This document shows, piece after piece, positions 38,263-47,267 of a stretch of 64,000 nt of DNA; positions within the stretch are counted from its first letter, which is position 1, and each line of letters opens with the position of its first letter. Under the pieces are notes generated by a model. It was not told the DNA's origin. It ran no database searches and saw nothing but the letters and a program-made list of their open reading frames with translations. The position numbers and the translations under genes are program-made. Source of the stretch: Coriobacteriaceae bacterium AF45-21 (GTDB lineage Bacteria > Actinomycetota > Coriobacteriia > Coriobacteriales > Coriobacteriaceae); NCBI GenBank assembly GCA_027682925.1, contig JAQCYU010000001.1, forward strand, positions 1 through 64,000, in the 5' to 3' direction.

Positions 38263-39450
38263 TTAGTCAAGCAAAAGCAATCGTTTGTAGACATCGAGGC
38301 CTTTGAGTAGGATTTCCTCGTCAAAGAGCATGGTATCGGTATGCAGGGCGCTTGTGGCATAGGCAGGGCAGCCATCCGAATCGCTCGGGTTTTCTTGTCC
38401 CTCCGGCACGCCCGTGCCCAGCAGGAAGAACACGCCCGGCAGATGGCGCTGATAGAACGCGAAATCCTCGGCAATCAGCAGCGGCTCGTCCACGAGCTGC
38501 AGCTCGGGCAAGGCAGGCGCGACGCTGCCAAATAACTCGGGGTCGTTATCGACCGGCGGATAGCCCTCGGCAAAGTCGAGATCGTACGTGCAGCCCGTTG
38601 CAGCGCATGCCTCGTCGAGTACACGGCGCACGCCCTCACGCGCACGGTCGAACATGTCGTCCGTAAACACGCGCAGACTGCCGGCAACATGGGCCTCCCC
38701 CGCCACCGCATTGCAGACGGTACCGGCCTGCAGCAGGCCAAACTTGCCGATACAGGGCTCGTCGGTGCCCAGCTCGTCCATCAGCTCGCGCTCGGCAACC
38801 AAAAACTTCGCTGCCGCCAACGCGGCATCGTGCGATTCGTTTACGGGAACGCCGTAGGTCTTGGCGATATGGATGCTTGTCCCGTGAATGTGCACGTGCG
38901 TCTCGCTTGAGCGCGCCAGCAGCGGACCGGAACAGCTCGCCAACGTGCCGGCGGGCAAATCGGGCCATACGTGGAAGCCAAAGATGCGATCCGCCCCGTA
39001 GCGCTCGAATACGCCGCTCTCGCACACCGTCTTGGCGCCACCAGTCGTCTCCTCGGCCGGCTGAAACACAAAGAGCACATTGCGCTTAATGGCGCCCGGC
39101 TGCTCACGGATCGTACGGTCGACGAAGGTTGCCGCCGCAAGCGCCATGGCCATGTGACCATCGTGACCGCACGCATGCATCTTACCGGGATGCGTCGAGG
39201 CAAAGGCCGCGCCCGTTGCCTCCGCGATGGGCAGGGCGTCCATGTCGGCGCGAATCGCCGTGGCATGCACGGCGCCCGTGCCGGCATCGAAGAAGGCGCA
39301 GACGCAGCTGGGACACGGATGGGTCACCTCGCAGGTGAGCGGTGCCAACACGCCCTCGATATAGGCGATCGTCTGCGGAAGATCGAAGTCGAGCTCCGGG
39401 ATCCTGTGCAAGTCGCGGCGGTAGCGACGGAGTTCTTGGAGCTCGGCCAT
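38263..39450 (-). CDS. M20 family amidohydrolase, candidate N-acetyl-diaminopimelate deacetylase
   Basis: A 395-residue metallopeptidase of the M20D group. The N-terminal RRDLHRIPELDFDLPQT is the family signature. Metal ligands appear in AIRADMDALPI, KMHACGHDGHMAMAL and FVFQPAEETTGGA, with the C-terminal EDFAFYQRHLPGVFFLLG and SALHTDTMLFDEE. It diverges from the lysine/DAP operon that encodes an acetyltransferase of the acetylase pathway, so N-acetyl-LL-DAP deacetylation is the natural role. General aminoacylase or hippurate hydrolase activity cannot be excluded. Confidence 0.82.
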   Translation of the reverse strand: MAELQELRRYRRDLHRIPELDFDLPQTIAYIEGVLAPLTCEVTHPCPSCVCAFFDAGTGAVHATAIRADMDALPIAEATGAAFASTHPGKMHACGHDGHMAMALAAATFVDRTIREQPGAIKRNVLFVFQPAEETTGGAKTVCESGVFERYGADRIFGFHVWPDLPAGTLASCSGPLLARSSETHVHIHGTSIHIAKTYGVPVNESHDAALAAAKFLVAERELMDELGTDEPCIGKFGLLQAGTVCNAVAGEAHVAGSLRVFTDDMFDRAREGVRRVLDEACAATGCTYDLDFAEGYPPVDNDPELFGSVAPALPELQLVDEPLLIAEDFAFYQRHLPGVFFLLGTGVPEGQENPSDSDGCPAYATSALHTDTMLFDEEILLKGLDVYKRLLLLD

Positions 39451-39596
39451 ATTGGTTCCTTTCGTAGGTGCGCGTCGGCTGCTATCTATTGTGCCGCAAG
39501 ATTGCTACACCCTTATTTCCAGCATATCCCTGCATTTTTTAAACGTTATATACGAATACTCTTGTTTGGTAAAGTGCAACGTGGTAGGGTCGTTAC

Positions 39597-39745
39597 CACT
39601 TGATAGAGGCGCGGGCACGAAGAACCGCGGGTGAGCCGGCAGGCTTTGACCCCGTGGGGAGGCGAAACCCGCCGAACTGGGCTTTTCGGGCACGAACAAC
39701 CTGGTGGGCCTGCGGGAAACACCCGCAGGACTGTCTGCAGCAATG
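39597..39745 (+). ncRNA. Lysine riboswitch (L box)
   Basis: Conserved blocks appear in the right order: gatagaggcgcggg (39602), gtggggaggcgaaa (39655), gccgaactgggc (39671) and ggactgtct (39728). They match the lysine aptamer's AUAGAGGUGCG, GCCGAAGC and CUGUC elements. It precedes lysA-dapA-dapB-dapH. Downstream, cgctatcc (39751) and ggatagcg (39809) can pair directly beside the GAGG of the lysA ribosome binding site, which suggests control at translation as well as, or instead of, termination. Confidence 0.88.
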
Positions 39746-39829
39746 CGGGAGCGCTATCCGGACATTGGGTCCACGCTATGCGGATTCGATGCGCAGATGG
39801 CGCCGTCTGGATAGCGAGGTTTACGGGAC
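39746..39829 (+). promoter_or_regulatory. Expression platform between riboswitch and lysA
   Basis: gcgctatccgg at 39750 can pair with the complementary ctggatagcg at 39807. The second arm abuts GAGG (39815-39818), 11 bases before ATG 39830. No T-run follows, favouring translational control. Confidence 0.5.
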
Positions 39830-41248
39830 ATGGCATTAACCCCCAACGAGGCATATGCGGCCAAGCAGCCGTTTGTGGACAAGGAGACGCTCGAGCATAT
39901 CGTCGAGCAGTTCCCCACGCCATTTCATCTATATGACGAGGCGGGCATCCGACGCAACATGCAAGAGGTGCGCGACGCCTTCGCATGGAACCCGGGCTTT
40001 AAGGAATACTTTGCCGTCAAGGCCAATCCCAACCCGGCGCTCATCTCCATTCTCAACGAATACGGCTGCGGCTGCGATTGCTCGAGCTATACCGAGCTCA
40101 TGATCGCCCGCTCGCTGGGTATCACGGGACACGACATCATGTTCTCATCCAACGACACGCCGGCAGCGGACTTTGAGCTCGCCGACAAGCTGGGCGCCAT
40201 CGTCAACTTTGACGACATCAGCCACATCGAGTTCTTTGAGCGCGTCGCAGGCCCCATCCCCAAGACGGTCAGCTGCCGCTTTAATCCGGGCGGTCTGTTC
40301 CAGCTCTCCAACGGCATCATGGACAACCCCGGCGACTCCAAATACGGCATGACCACCGAGCAGCTCTTCGAGGCCTTTCGCACGCTCAAGGCCAAGGGCG
40401 CCGAAAACTTTGGCATCCACGCATTCCTTGCCAGCAACACCGTCACCAACGACTACTACCCCAAGCTCGCGCGCATCCTCTTTGAGCTTGCCGTGCGCCT
40501 GGAGCGCGAGACCGGCGCACACGTCGCCTTTATCAATCTGTCCGGCGGCGTCGGCATCCCCTACCTGCCCGAGCAGCAGGCCAACGATATCCATGCCATC
40601 GGCGAAGGAGTGCATGCGGCCTACGACGAGATTCTGGTTCCCGCCGGCATGGGCGATGTGGCAATCTGCACCGAGATGGGCCGCTTTATGATGGGCCCCT
40701 ACGGCTGCCTGGTCACCAAGGCCATCCACGAGAAGCAAATCTACAAGGACTATATCGGTGTCGACGCAAGCGCCGTCGATCTGATCCGCCCTGCCATGTA
40801 TGGCGCCTACCACCACATTACGGTGATGGGCCAGCCGGGTGGCTCCGACAAGACCGCGGCGCCTGTCACAAACACGTACGACATTACGGGCAATCTGTGC
40901 GAGAACAACGACAAGTTCGCCATCGACCGCGAGCTACCGCGGGTCGACATGGGTGATGTGCTCGTGATCCACGATACCGGCGCGCATGGTTACTCCATGG
41001 GCTACAACTACAACGGCCGTCTGCGCTCCGCCGAGGTGCTGCTGCGCCCCGATGGCGCGGCCGACCTCATCCGCCGCGCCGAGCGCCCGGGCGATTACTT
41101 TTCCACGCTCGACGTGTTGCCGAGCGGCCGAGAGCTGCTGGCCAAGTCGCGCGCCGAAAGCGCTCGTCGTCGCGCTCAGGACGAGCGCCTGGCCGTCGCC
41201 GTCCAATGGAACAAACGCATCCAGATCGCGGAAGCGAAGGAGAAGAAC
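39830..41248 (+). CDS. lysA: Diaminopimelate decarboxylase (reads into dapA without a stop)
   Basis: PLP enzyme converting meso-DAP to lysine. [18 protein letters not shown] holds the PLP lysine. Other family elements are [18 protein letters not shown]-like [25 protein letters not shown] (where aspartate or glutamate contacts are expected), DIVGNLCEN-like [14 protein letters not shown] and [18 protein letters not shown]. The standard end is near residue 428 ([11 protein letters not shown]). A 40-residue charged tail then reaches the dapA start at 41249 in the same frame with no stop in between. An AAGGAG sits before that ATG. Confidence 0.9.
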
Positions 41249-42137
41249 ATGGATATCCGCAACCTCGAGGCTCGATCGTCGCCCTTGTTACGCCGTTTAA
41301 AAAGGACGGCAGCGTCGACTTTGACGCACTCGAGCGCCTTATCGATTTCCACCTGCAAAATGGCACCGACGCCATCCTCACCCTGGGCACCACCGGCGAG
41401 AGCGCCACGATGACCGATGACGAGGACAACTCCGTCGTCGCCGCCGTGGTCAAGCAGGTTGCAGGCCGCGTCCCCGTCATCGCCGGCTCGGGCTCCAACT
41501 CCACGCAAACCATGCTCACCAAGTCGCTCATCTATCAGGCCTGGGCGCCGACGGCCTGCTGCTCATTACCCCCTACTACAACAAGTCTAATGAAGAGGGC
41601 ATCTACCAGCACTTTAAGACCGTTGCCGATGCCGTAGATATCCCCTGCATCCTGTACAACATCCCCGGCCGCTGCGGCTGCGGCATCAGCGAGCGCAACG
41701 TAGAGCGCTTGGCCGCGCACCCCAACATCATGGGTATTAAGGAAGCCTCGGGCAACGTCGCCTACGCGGCCAAGATCGCCCACCTGCTGTCCGACGACTT
41801 CCGTATGTACTCGGGCGAAGACACGCTCACCGTGCCGCTCATGAGCCTGGGCGCCTCGGGCACCATCAGCGTGTGGGCCGATGTTCAGCCGCAGCTCGTG
41901 CACGACATGTGCCGCGCCTATCTGGACGGCGACGTGGAGCGCGCCCGCGATATCCAAATTGCCGGCCAGCCGCTCATCAATGCCCTCTTTAGCGAGGTCA
42001 ACCCCATCCCCGTCAAGGAGGCACTCGCCCAGATGGGCATGATCGAAGCCAACTACCGCATGCCGCTGTGCCCCATGGCCGATAACACGCGCGCCGCACT
42101 TACCGATGCTCTGAAGGGAGCTGGTCTGCTTGATTAA
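41249..42137 (+). pseudogene. dapA: 4-hydroxy-tetrahydrodipicolinate synthase (two frameshifts as given)
   Basis: Condenses pyruvate and aspartate semialdehyde at the entry to lysine/DAP synthesis. The core [21 protein letters not shown], split here as [10 protein letters not shown] and [11 protein letters not shown], is followed by [42 protein letters not shown] (Schiff-base lysine) and LMSLGASGTISVWA. Single bases are missing near 41268 and 41540; restoring both gives 296 residues, exactly normal. ATG 41249 has AAGGAG six bases upstream. The stop overlaps the TTG start of dapB. Confidence 0.9.
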
Positions 42138-42870
42138 GACCGTCATTATGGGAACGGGCCGCATGGGCTCGCTCATCCACACTACCGCCGAGGGCATTGT
42201 CAACGCCGCTGGAGAGCCCGTTTTTGATATCGTGGCCCAGATCGGTTTTGACCTGTCCGAGCTCGAGAGCACCCCGGCAGCCGACGTCATCATCGACTTC
42301 TCGAACGTCGTGACCTTCGATGCCGTCGTCGCCTATGTCGAGCGCACGGGCGCGGCGTTAGTCTCGGGCACCACAGGCTACACCCCCGAGCAGATGGACC
42401 GCCTGCGTGAGCTGGGCCAGAACGCCCGCGTTATGCACTCGGGCAATTACTCCATCGGCATCGCAGCCCTGCGTCATCTGGTAGCACAGGCCACGCGCGA
42501 GCTGCCCGGCTTTGACTGCGAAATCGTCGAGACGCACCATAACCAAAAAGTCGATGCCCCCAGCGGCACCGCAAAGCTGCTGCTCGACGCCGTCGTCGAA
42601 GCCGAGCCCGAGGCAGGCTACCACCCCGTCTATGGCCGCGAGGGCATGTGCGGAGCGCGCGACCCCAAGGAAATCGGCATGCACTCGCTGCGCGGCGGCA
42701 CCGTAGCCGGCGTGCACGAGGTGGGTTTCTTTGGCCAGGACGAGGAAGTCACGCTCACCCACCGCGCCACGAGCCGTCAGATCTTTGTCAACGGCGCCCT
42801 GGCAGCCGCGCAGAAGCTCGTCGCCCGTGAACCCGGCTTCTATACGTTCGACCAGGTCATGTTTGCCTAA
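42130..42870 (+). CDS. dapB: 4-hydroxy-tetrahydrodipicolinate reductase
   Basis: NAD(P)H-dependent reductase, the second step after DapA. The Rossmann start IKTVIMGTGRMGSLIH, VIIDFSNVVTFDAV, ALVSGTTGYTPEQ and the catalytic block CEIVETHHNQKVDAPSGTAK are clear. SLRGGTVAGVHEVGFFG is the conserved tetramerisation and substrate loop. The start is TTG 42130, overlapping dapA by eight bases, with GGGAG upstream. Length is 246 residues. Confidence 0.95.
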   Translation: MIKTVIMGTGRMGSLIHTTAEGIVNAAGEPVFDIVAQIGFDLSELESTPAADVIIDFSNVVTFDAVVAYVERTGAALVSGTTGYTPEQMDRLRELGQNARVMHSGNYSIGIAALRHLVAQATRELPGFDCEIVETHHNQKVDAPSGTAKLLLDAVVEAEPEAGYHPVYGREGMCGARDPKEIGMHSLRGGTVAGVHEVGFFGQDEEVTLTHRATSRQIFVNGALAAAQKLVAREPGFYTFDQVMFA

Positions 42871-42909
42871 CCAGGTATCAACCGAATCCGCCCAAAGGAG
42901 AGATAGCAA

Positions 42910-43629
42910 ATGAGCAACGCAGCCGAGATGGATGCACAGGAGATTATCGACTACATCGCCACCGCGCCCAAGAAAACGCCCGTCAAACTGTACGTGCGCG
43001 AAAAGCCGGGCATGAAGGTCCAGTGGGGCAATGCGCACGTCTACGGCGGTCGTCGTGGCAAGACCGTCTTTGGTGACTGGGATGAGCTCAAGGTCATCCT
43101 CGATGCCAATGCCGACTCCATCGACTACTACGACGTCGAGAATGACTGCCGCAACTCCGCCGTCCCCATGCTCGACCTTAAGGGCATCAATGCCCGCATC
43201 GAGCCGGGCGCAATCATCCGCGACCGCGTCGAGATCGGCGACCGCGCCGTCATCATGATGGGCGCCATCATCAACATCGGCTCCGTTATCGGCGAGGGCT
43301 CTATGATTGATATGGGCGCCGTCCTGGGCGGCCGCGCAACCGTGGGCAAGAACTGCCATATCGGCGCCGGCACCGTACTGGCAGGCGTCGTTGAGCCTGC
43401 GAGCGCCACGCCCGTCATCATCGAAGATGATGTCATGATTGGCGCCAACGCCGTGGTCCTGGAGGGCGTGCGCGTGGGCAAGGGTGCTGTCGTTGCCGCC
43501 GGCGCCGTATGCGTCGAGGACGTCCCCGCCGGCGCCGTCGTGGCCGGTGTCCCCGCCCGCGTCATCAAGATGCGCGATGAGAAAACCGACAGCAAGACCG
43601 GCCTCGAAGAGGGACTACGTCAGCTTTAA
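42910..43629 (+). CDS. dapH: Tetrahydrodipicolinate N-acetyltransferase
   Basis: Acetyl-CoA-dependent acyltransferase of the acetylase branch of DAP synthesis (239 residues). The N-terminal domain shows [20 protein letters not shown] and the C-terminal part is a left-handed beta-helix of hexapeptide repeats ([52 protein letters not shown]). ATG 42910 follows AAAGGAG. Together with the divergent M20 deacetylase gene it supports the N-acetyl route rather than the succinylase route. Confidence 0.94.
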   Translation: MSNAAEMDAQEIIDYIATAPKKTPVKLYVREKPGMKVQWGNAHVYGGRRGKTVFGDWDELKVILDANADSIDYYDVENDCRNSAVPMLDLKGINARIEPGAIIRDRVEIGDRAVIMMGAIINIGSVIGEGSMIDMGAVLGGRATVGKNCHIGAGTVLAGVVEPASATPVIIEDDVMIGANAVVLEGVRVGKGAVVAAGAVCVEDVPAGAVVAGVPARVIKMRDEKTDSKTGLEEGLRQL

Positions 43630-43650
43630 TAGTTACGCGGTTTTACCAAG

Positions 43651-43684
43651 AAGGCCGAAGCCCCAAAGGGCTTTGGCCTTTTCG
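43651..43684. terminator. Bidirectional terminator after dapH
   Basis: Stem aaggccgaagccc / gggctttggcctt with a 4-base loop, followed by TTC. It lies between convergent dapH and the nucleoid-associated protein gene. Confidence 0.85.
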
Positions 43685-43707
43685 TTACGGTCAATCTACT
43701 CGAGCCG

Positions 43708-44721
43708 CTATCGATTCTCGATGCTGCCGATATTCTTGAGCTCGATGGAGATGAGGCCGTTGGGTTCGTTGACGAACTCGATGTACTCGGAGTTCGAGCC
43801 CATCTCGGCCGGAAAGCTGATCTCGATGCCCGTATCGGTACGAATCTTGTGGTTGCGCACGGCCGCGCGTTCGACCTGCTTGCGCTCCACGGGCACACGC
43901 TCAGGCACCTTCTCCTCAGTCAGTGCCGCGCGCACGCTCTCCTTGATAACCGGTTCGTCCTCAAAGACCTCATCGACGATATCCCAGGGCGGCAGCTCCT
44001 CGTCATCCTCGACTTTCTCGGCGACGGCAGCCTTAACCTTGGCGAGCGCCACGGCCGTATTGGCACCGTGCTCCTCGGCGACTTCCTCGACCACACGCGT
44101 CACGGTGTCGATGACCTCCTTGCCTGATACGCCCGTGTCGCACTGCAGCAGGCCATCGGGGATAAGCATACGGTCCTCACCGGCAATCTTGCGCTTCTTG
44201 TCCACGTAACCGATCTCCATGGTGCTCGCACGCACGATGGCATAGCTCGGCACCTTTTGCGAGGGGTTCGGCAGAATGGCGTAGTGGCGCGCGATGTCGT
44301 TGCGCACCTCTCCCTCCTCGCGGCCCACTTCGTGCATAAAAGCCTGCTTGGAGCCCAGCAGCATCACGGCAAACCAGCGGGCATCCTCATCGTCGTCAAA
44401 ATCGGCCACGAGCACGTCGGTGGACTCGGCTTTCTCGGCTTTGGTGAGCTCGGAGGAGATAAACTCCGCAATCTGCTGCGACAGGTCCACGAACTCGCGC
44501 TCGCCAAAGAAATAGCCCTTGAGCTCGCCGCCAAACGCAGAGTTCTCGGCAAACGTGGCGCGTTTATTGTCGGCCGAGGTACGTGCGCGGCGCAGATGCG
44601 TGGTCACGAAGTTGCGCACGGTACGACTCTCGATATCGAGCTCGCGCTGGCTCATAACGTTGACGGCAGAGTCAAAGTCCAGGATATGCAGAATCGCGTG
44701 ATTGATTTTCATATACGGCAT
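43708..44721 (-). CDS. Nucleoid-associated protein, NdpA/YejK family
   Basis: A 337-residue member of the 37-kDa nucleoid-associated protein family. The N-terminus INHAILHILDFDSAVNVMSQ and LFGEREF-like YFFGEREFVDLSQQIAEFI are typical, followed by VLVADFDDDEDARWFAVMLLG and FMHEVG. The C-terminal end IRTDTGIEISFPAEM and LISIELKNIGSIENR is the conserved beta-strand region. The middle has an acidic, coiled stretch. It may bind DNA or RNA; the precise role in Gram-positive bacteria is unknown. Confidence 0.85.
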   Translation of the reverse strand: MPYMKINHAILHILDFDSAVNVMSQRELDIESRTVRNFVTTHLRRARTSADNKRATFAENSAFGGELKGYFFGEREFVDLSQQIAEFISSELTKAEKAESTDVLVADFDDDEDARWFAVMLLGSKQAFMHEVGREEGEVRNDIARHYAILPNPSQKVPSYAIVRASTMEIGYVDKKRKIAGEDRMLIPDGLLQCDTGVSGKEVIDTVTRVVEEVAEEHGANTAVALAKVKAAVAEKVEDDEELPPWDIVDEVFEDEPVIKESVRAALTEEKVPERVPVERKQVERAAVRNHKIRTDTGIEISFPAEMGSNSEYIEFVNEPNGLISIELKNIGSIENR

Positions 44722-44785
44722 TCCGTTCTAGATCGATTTCGGCACGAACCAGTATAGCGGTCGAGCCCTCCCGAGCGCATCGAAG

Positions 44786-44820
44786 ATTGGTGCATCGGGG
44801 ACAGGTTGCTTTGCACCAAT
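44786..44820. repeat. Palindromic repeat, copy 1 (attggtgca ... tgcaccaat)
   Basis: Perfect 9-bp arms enclose tcggggacaggttgctt. It lies two bases past the stop of the DUF2974 gene and may end its transcript. A direct, diverged copy is at 46001-46031 on the other side of the same gene. Confidence 0.65.
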
Positions 44821-44822
44821 GG

Positions 44823-45983
44823 CTAGCGCAGAAGCTCGGACTGCCAAGCCTCGAGCTGTTCTGCCAGACTCTTACCGGCAGTGGACATGTCGATCTGGGG
44901 TCGTTTGGGCAGCAGCGCGCATTTAAGGATTGCCACGATGGTCTGCGAGACAAAGCGTCGCGTATCCTTGTCGAAACCTTGCGCAGCCTGGAGCATCACG
45001 GGCAGGCTCTCGCGCAGATTCCCAGCGATATCCGCAAACCGCTCAGCACCCGTAGCCTCAAACACGGAGAACAATGCATCTACAAAACGCTCGCGCTCGG
45101 CAGGCCCCACTGCAAGCAGCATCTCGCGAATGGAGCCATCAACGTATCGAGCACCGGCGGACAGGCGCTCACAGTACACGAAGTCGCGACCATCAACCAC
45201 CCAGCTAAAGGGATTGTGCTGCAGCAGGCTGAACTCGGTGCTCTCAACGATGGCATAGTCCTCCTGTGTCTCGAACATCATGCCAAAGATCGACGACCGA
45301 GGTAGCGTCTTATCGATGCGGCCGGAAAGATCGGCAAAGGCGTTGCCGTTCAGGAACTCCTCGACGAAGCCAGGACCATCATGGGAATACACCCGTTCGA
45401 TTCGCTCACGGGCGACATCGGAGCACATCGCCGCACCGTACACCGCAAGGTTTCCACCCTTGGAATGACCTCCGCACAAAAGCGGCCCGTCAATCGCGTC
45501 CGCCGCCTCGTCTACATAACGCGCCGCGGATTCCTGGGCCGGCACAGGACACCGGAACGCCATGTTAAAGTCCTCTTTCCAGCCCACAATCGTACTGTCG
45601 GTCCCCCGGAAGGAAAGATAGCTAAACCCCGCCGGAAACCGGAACGCCATGGCTGCAAACTGCTCTGTCGCTACCACATCGCTCACGGCACGATAACCGC
45701 AAACGTGCACGCCACGGTAGCGAGGGCTTGCTGCCACGGCCTCCAACAAGGCCCTGCTCCCCTCCGGATCCCACAGGTCGCCAATCATGTCCCGGTAGCA
45801 CTCGGCACGCAGCAGCTCGCGTACGTCTAGGCCCTGCCAGTTCGTCAGCTCCGCCATATCACCCGGCAAACGCAAATAGGACAGCCACGCAAAGACCAGG
45901 CTATCCACCGCACAGAACGGCTGCTCCTCAAACGAATCAAACGTCGTCTGGGCATAGGTCAAAAAATTAGAGGAATCCGACAT
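44823..45983 (-). CDS. DUF2974 (Mbeg1-like) alpha/beta hydrolase
   Basis: A 386-residue lipase-like protein. The nucleophile elbow is LLCGGHSKGGNLAVYGA with Ser in GHSKGG, after FSYLSFRGTDSTIVGWKEDFNM, the usual oxyanion and lid entry of the DUF2974 family. The later Asp region is likely RVYSHDGPGFVEEF, and a helical C-terminal extension of about 100 residues follows (FSVFEATGAERFADIAGNL). No signal peptide is seen, so it is cytoplasmic. The substrate is unknown. Short direct repeats flank the gene. Confidence 0.82.
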   Translation of the reverse strand: MSDSSNFLTYAQTTFDSFEEQPFCAVDSLVFAWLSYLRLPGDMAELTNWQGLDVRELLRAECYRDMIGDLWDPEGSRALLEAVAASPRYRGVHVCGYRAVSDVVATEQFAAMAFRFPAGFSYLSFRGTDSTIVGWKEDFNMAFRCPVPAQESAARYVDEAADAIDGPLLCGGHSKGGNLAVYGAAMCSDVARERIERVYSHDGPGFVEEFLNGNAFADLSGRIDKTLPRSSIFGMMFETQEDYAIVESTEFSLLQHNPFSWVVDGRDFVYCERLSAGARYVDGSIREMLLAVGPAERERFVDALFSVFEATGAERFADIAGNLRESLPVMLQAAQGFDKDTRRFVSQTIVAILKCALLPKRPQIDMSTAGKSLAEQLEAWQSELLR

Positions 45984-46000
45984 GGCCCTCCCATCAACTA

Positions 46001-46031
46001 TGGTGCATTGGGGTCAGGTTACTTTGCATCA
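46001..46031. repeat. Palindromic repeat, copy 2 (tggtgca ... tgcatca)
   Basis: tggtgcattggggtcaggtt, followed by actttgcatca, matches the copy at 44786 (tggtgcatcggggacaggtt). The arms pair with one mismatch. It lies just upstream of the DUF2974 gene. Confidence 0.6.
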
Positions 46032-46070
46032 AAAAGGCGCCCGGGCCGCGTGGACCCGGACGCCTTCATT
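46031..46070 (-). terminator. Terminator of lactate dehydrogenase gene
   Basis: Stem aaggcgcccggg / cccggacgcctt, with AAAAA on its left side serving as a T-run for the reverse-strand ldh transcript. Confidence 0.75.
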
Positions 46071-46094
46071 GTAGCTTTTCGCTCTAGCGAGCTT

Positions 46095-46130
46095 GATTTA
46101 GCAGGAGAAGTCGATTTAGCAGGAGAAGTC
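46095..46130. repeat. 18-bp tandem duplication at the ldh stop
   Basis: gatttagcaggagaagtc occurs twice back to back (46095-46112, 46113-46130). The reverse-strand ldh stop lies in the right copy, so the left copy repeats the final codons outside the gene. Confidence 0.9.
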
Positions 46131-47066
46131 GACGCTGTCGATGATGTCCTTGAGGGCCTTTGCAGAGGCGGTGAGCTCATGCTGCTCGTCATCGTTCAGC
46201 GGCACGGGGACGCGGCAGACAACGCCGTCGCGGCCAACGACGGTCGGCATGGAGATGGCAAGATCGGACAGGCCATACTCGCCCACCATGAGCGAGGAGA
46301 CGGGCAGAACGGTCTGCTCGTCACGCATGACGGCGGTGCAGATGCGCTTGACGGCCATGGCGACGCCATAGTAGGTGGCGTGCTTCTTCTCGATGATGGT
46401 GTAGGCGGAGTTCTTGACGTCCTCGGCGATGCGCTTCTCGGCAGCCTCATGCTCCAGATGACCGTGAAGCTCGCAGAAGGTGTTCAGCGGAACGCCGGCA
46501 ACCTGGGCGCTGGACCAAGCAACGAACTCGGAGTCGCCGTGCTCACCCATGACATAGGCCTGGACATCGCGCGGGTCGACCTCAACGTGGGCACCAAGCA
46601 TCTGCTGCAGACGACCGGTGTCGAGCACGGTACCGGAGCCGATGACATGGCCCTCGGGCAGGCCGGACATCTTGATGGCGGCATAGGTCAGAACATCGAC
46701 CGGGTTGGAGACGATGAGCAGAATGCCGTCGAAGCCGGACTTCTTAATCTCGGGGATAATGGACTTAAAGATGTTGACGTTCTTGTTGACCAGGTCCAAG
46801 CGGGTCTCACCGGGCTTCTGGGCAGCGCCAGCGGTGACGACGATCATGGCGGCGTCGGCGACATCGGAATAATCGCCGGCGTAGATCTTCATCGGCTCGG
46901 CAAACGTCATGCCGTGCGCGATATCCAGAGCCTCACCCTCGGCGCGGTTCTTGTCCACGTCGATGAGGACCATCTCGGAGAACAGACCGCTCTGCATCAG
47001 CGCGAACGCCGAAGACGAACCGACGAAACCGCAGCCGACAATAGCGACCTTCTTCTCGTTAACCAT
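46116..47066 (-). CDS. ldh: L-lactate dehydrogenase
   Basis: NAD-dependent reduction of pyruvate to lactate, regenerating NAD in fermentation. The N-terminal KVAIVGCGFVGSSSAFALMQ binds NAD. LLIVSNPVDVLTYAA and the active-site VMGEHGDSEFVAWSS (catalytic His) are clear, and GSGTVLDTGRLQQML carries the Arg. It has 316 residues with an ATG at 47066 preceded by GGGAG. An open extension to 47144 lacks conserved sequence. Malate dehydrogenase is less likely given the overall LDH-type sequence. Confidence 0.94.
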   Translation of the reverse strand: MVNEKKVAIVGCGFVGSSSAFALMQSGLFSEMVLIDVDKNRAEGEALDIAHGMTFAEPMKIYAGDYSDVADAAMIVVTAGAAQKPGETRLDLVNKNVNIFKSIIPEIKKSGFDGILLIVSNPVDVLTYAAIKMSGLPEGHVIGSGTVLDTGRLQQMLGAHVEVDPRDVQAYVMGEHGDSEFVAWSSAQVAGVPLNTFCELHGHLEHEAAEKRIAEDVKNSAYTIIEKKHATYYGVAMAVKRICTAVMRDEQTVLPVSSLMVGEYGLSDLAISMPTVVGRDGVVCRVPVPLNDDEQHELTASAKALKDIIDSVDFSC

Positions 47067-47090
47067 TAGAAACTCCCATCTCTCTCCACA

Positions 47091-47124
47091 AGCAAGCCGC
47101 CCGGGAACGACCCGAGCGGCTTGC
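47091..47124 (-). terminator. Hairpin between the aminotransferase and ldh genes
   Basis: Stem gcaagccgcccggg / cccgagcggcttgc with a short loop lies 143 bases past the aminotransferase stop and 24 bases before the ldh start. It lacks a strong T-run, so it may end the upstream transcript or act in the ldh leader. Confidence 0.5.
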
Positions 47125-47267
47125 CGTAATCCCAATACATCCAATCGGGACTTTGATTATGCTCCTATTCGCAGCCAAAAATCGACCGTTTACCGAAATT
47201 GTTTGCAGGATTCGTAAAATAACTGCACGAAATCGGTTTCGAGCTATTGACGAGGCGAAATAGCTTT

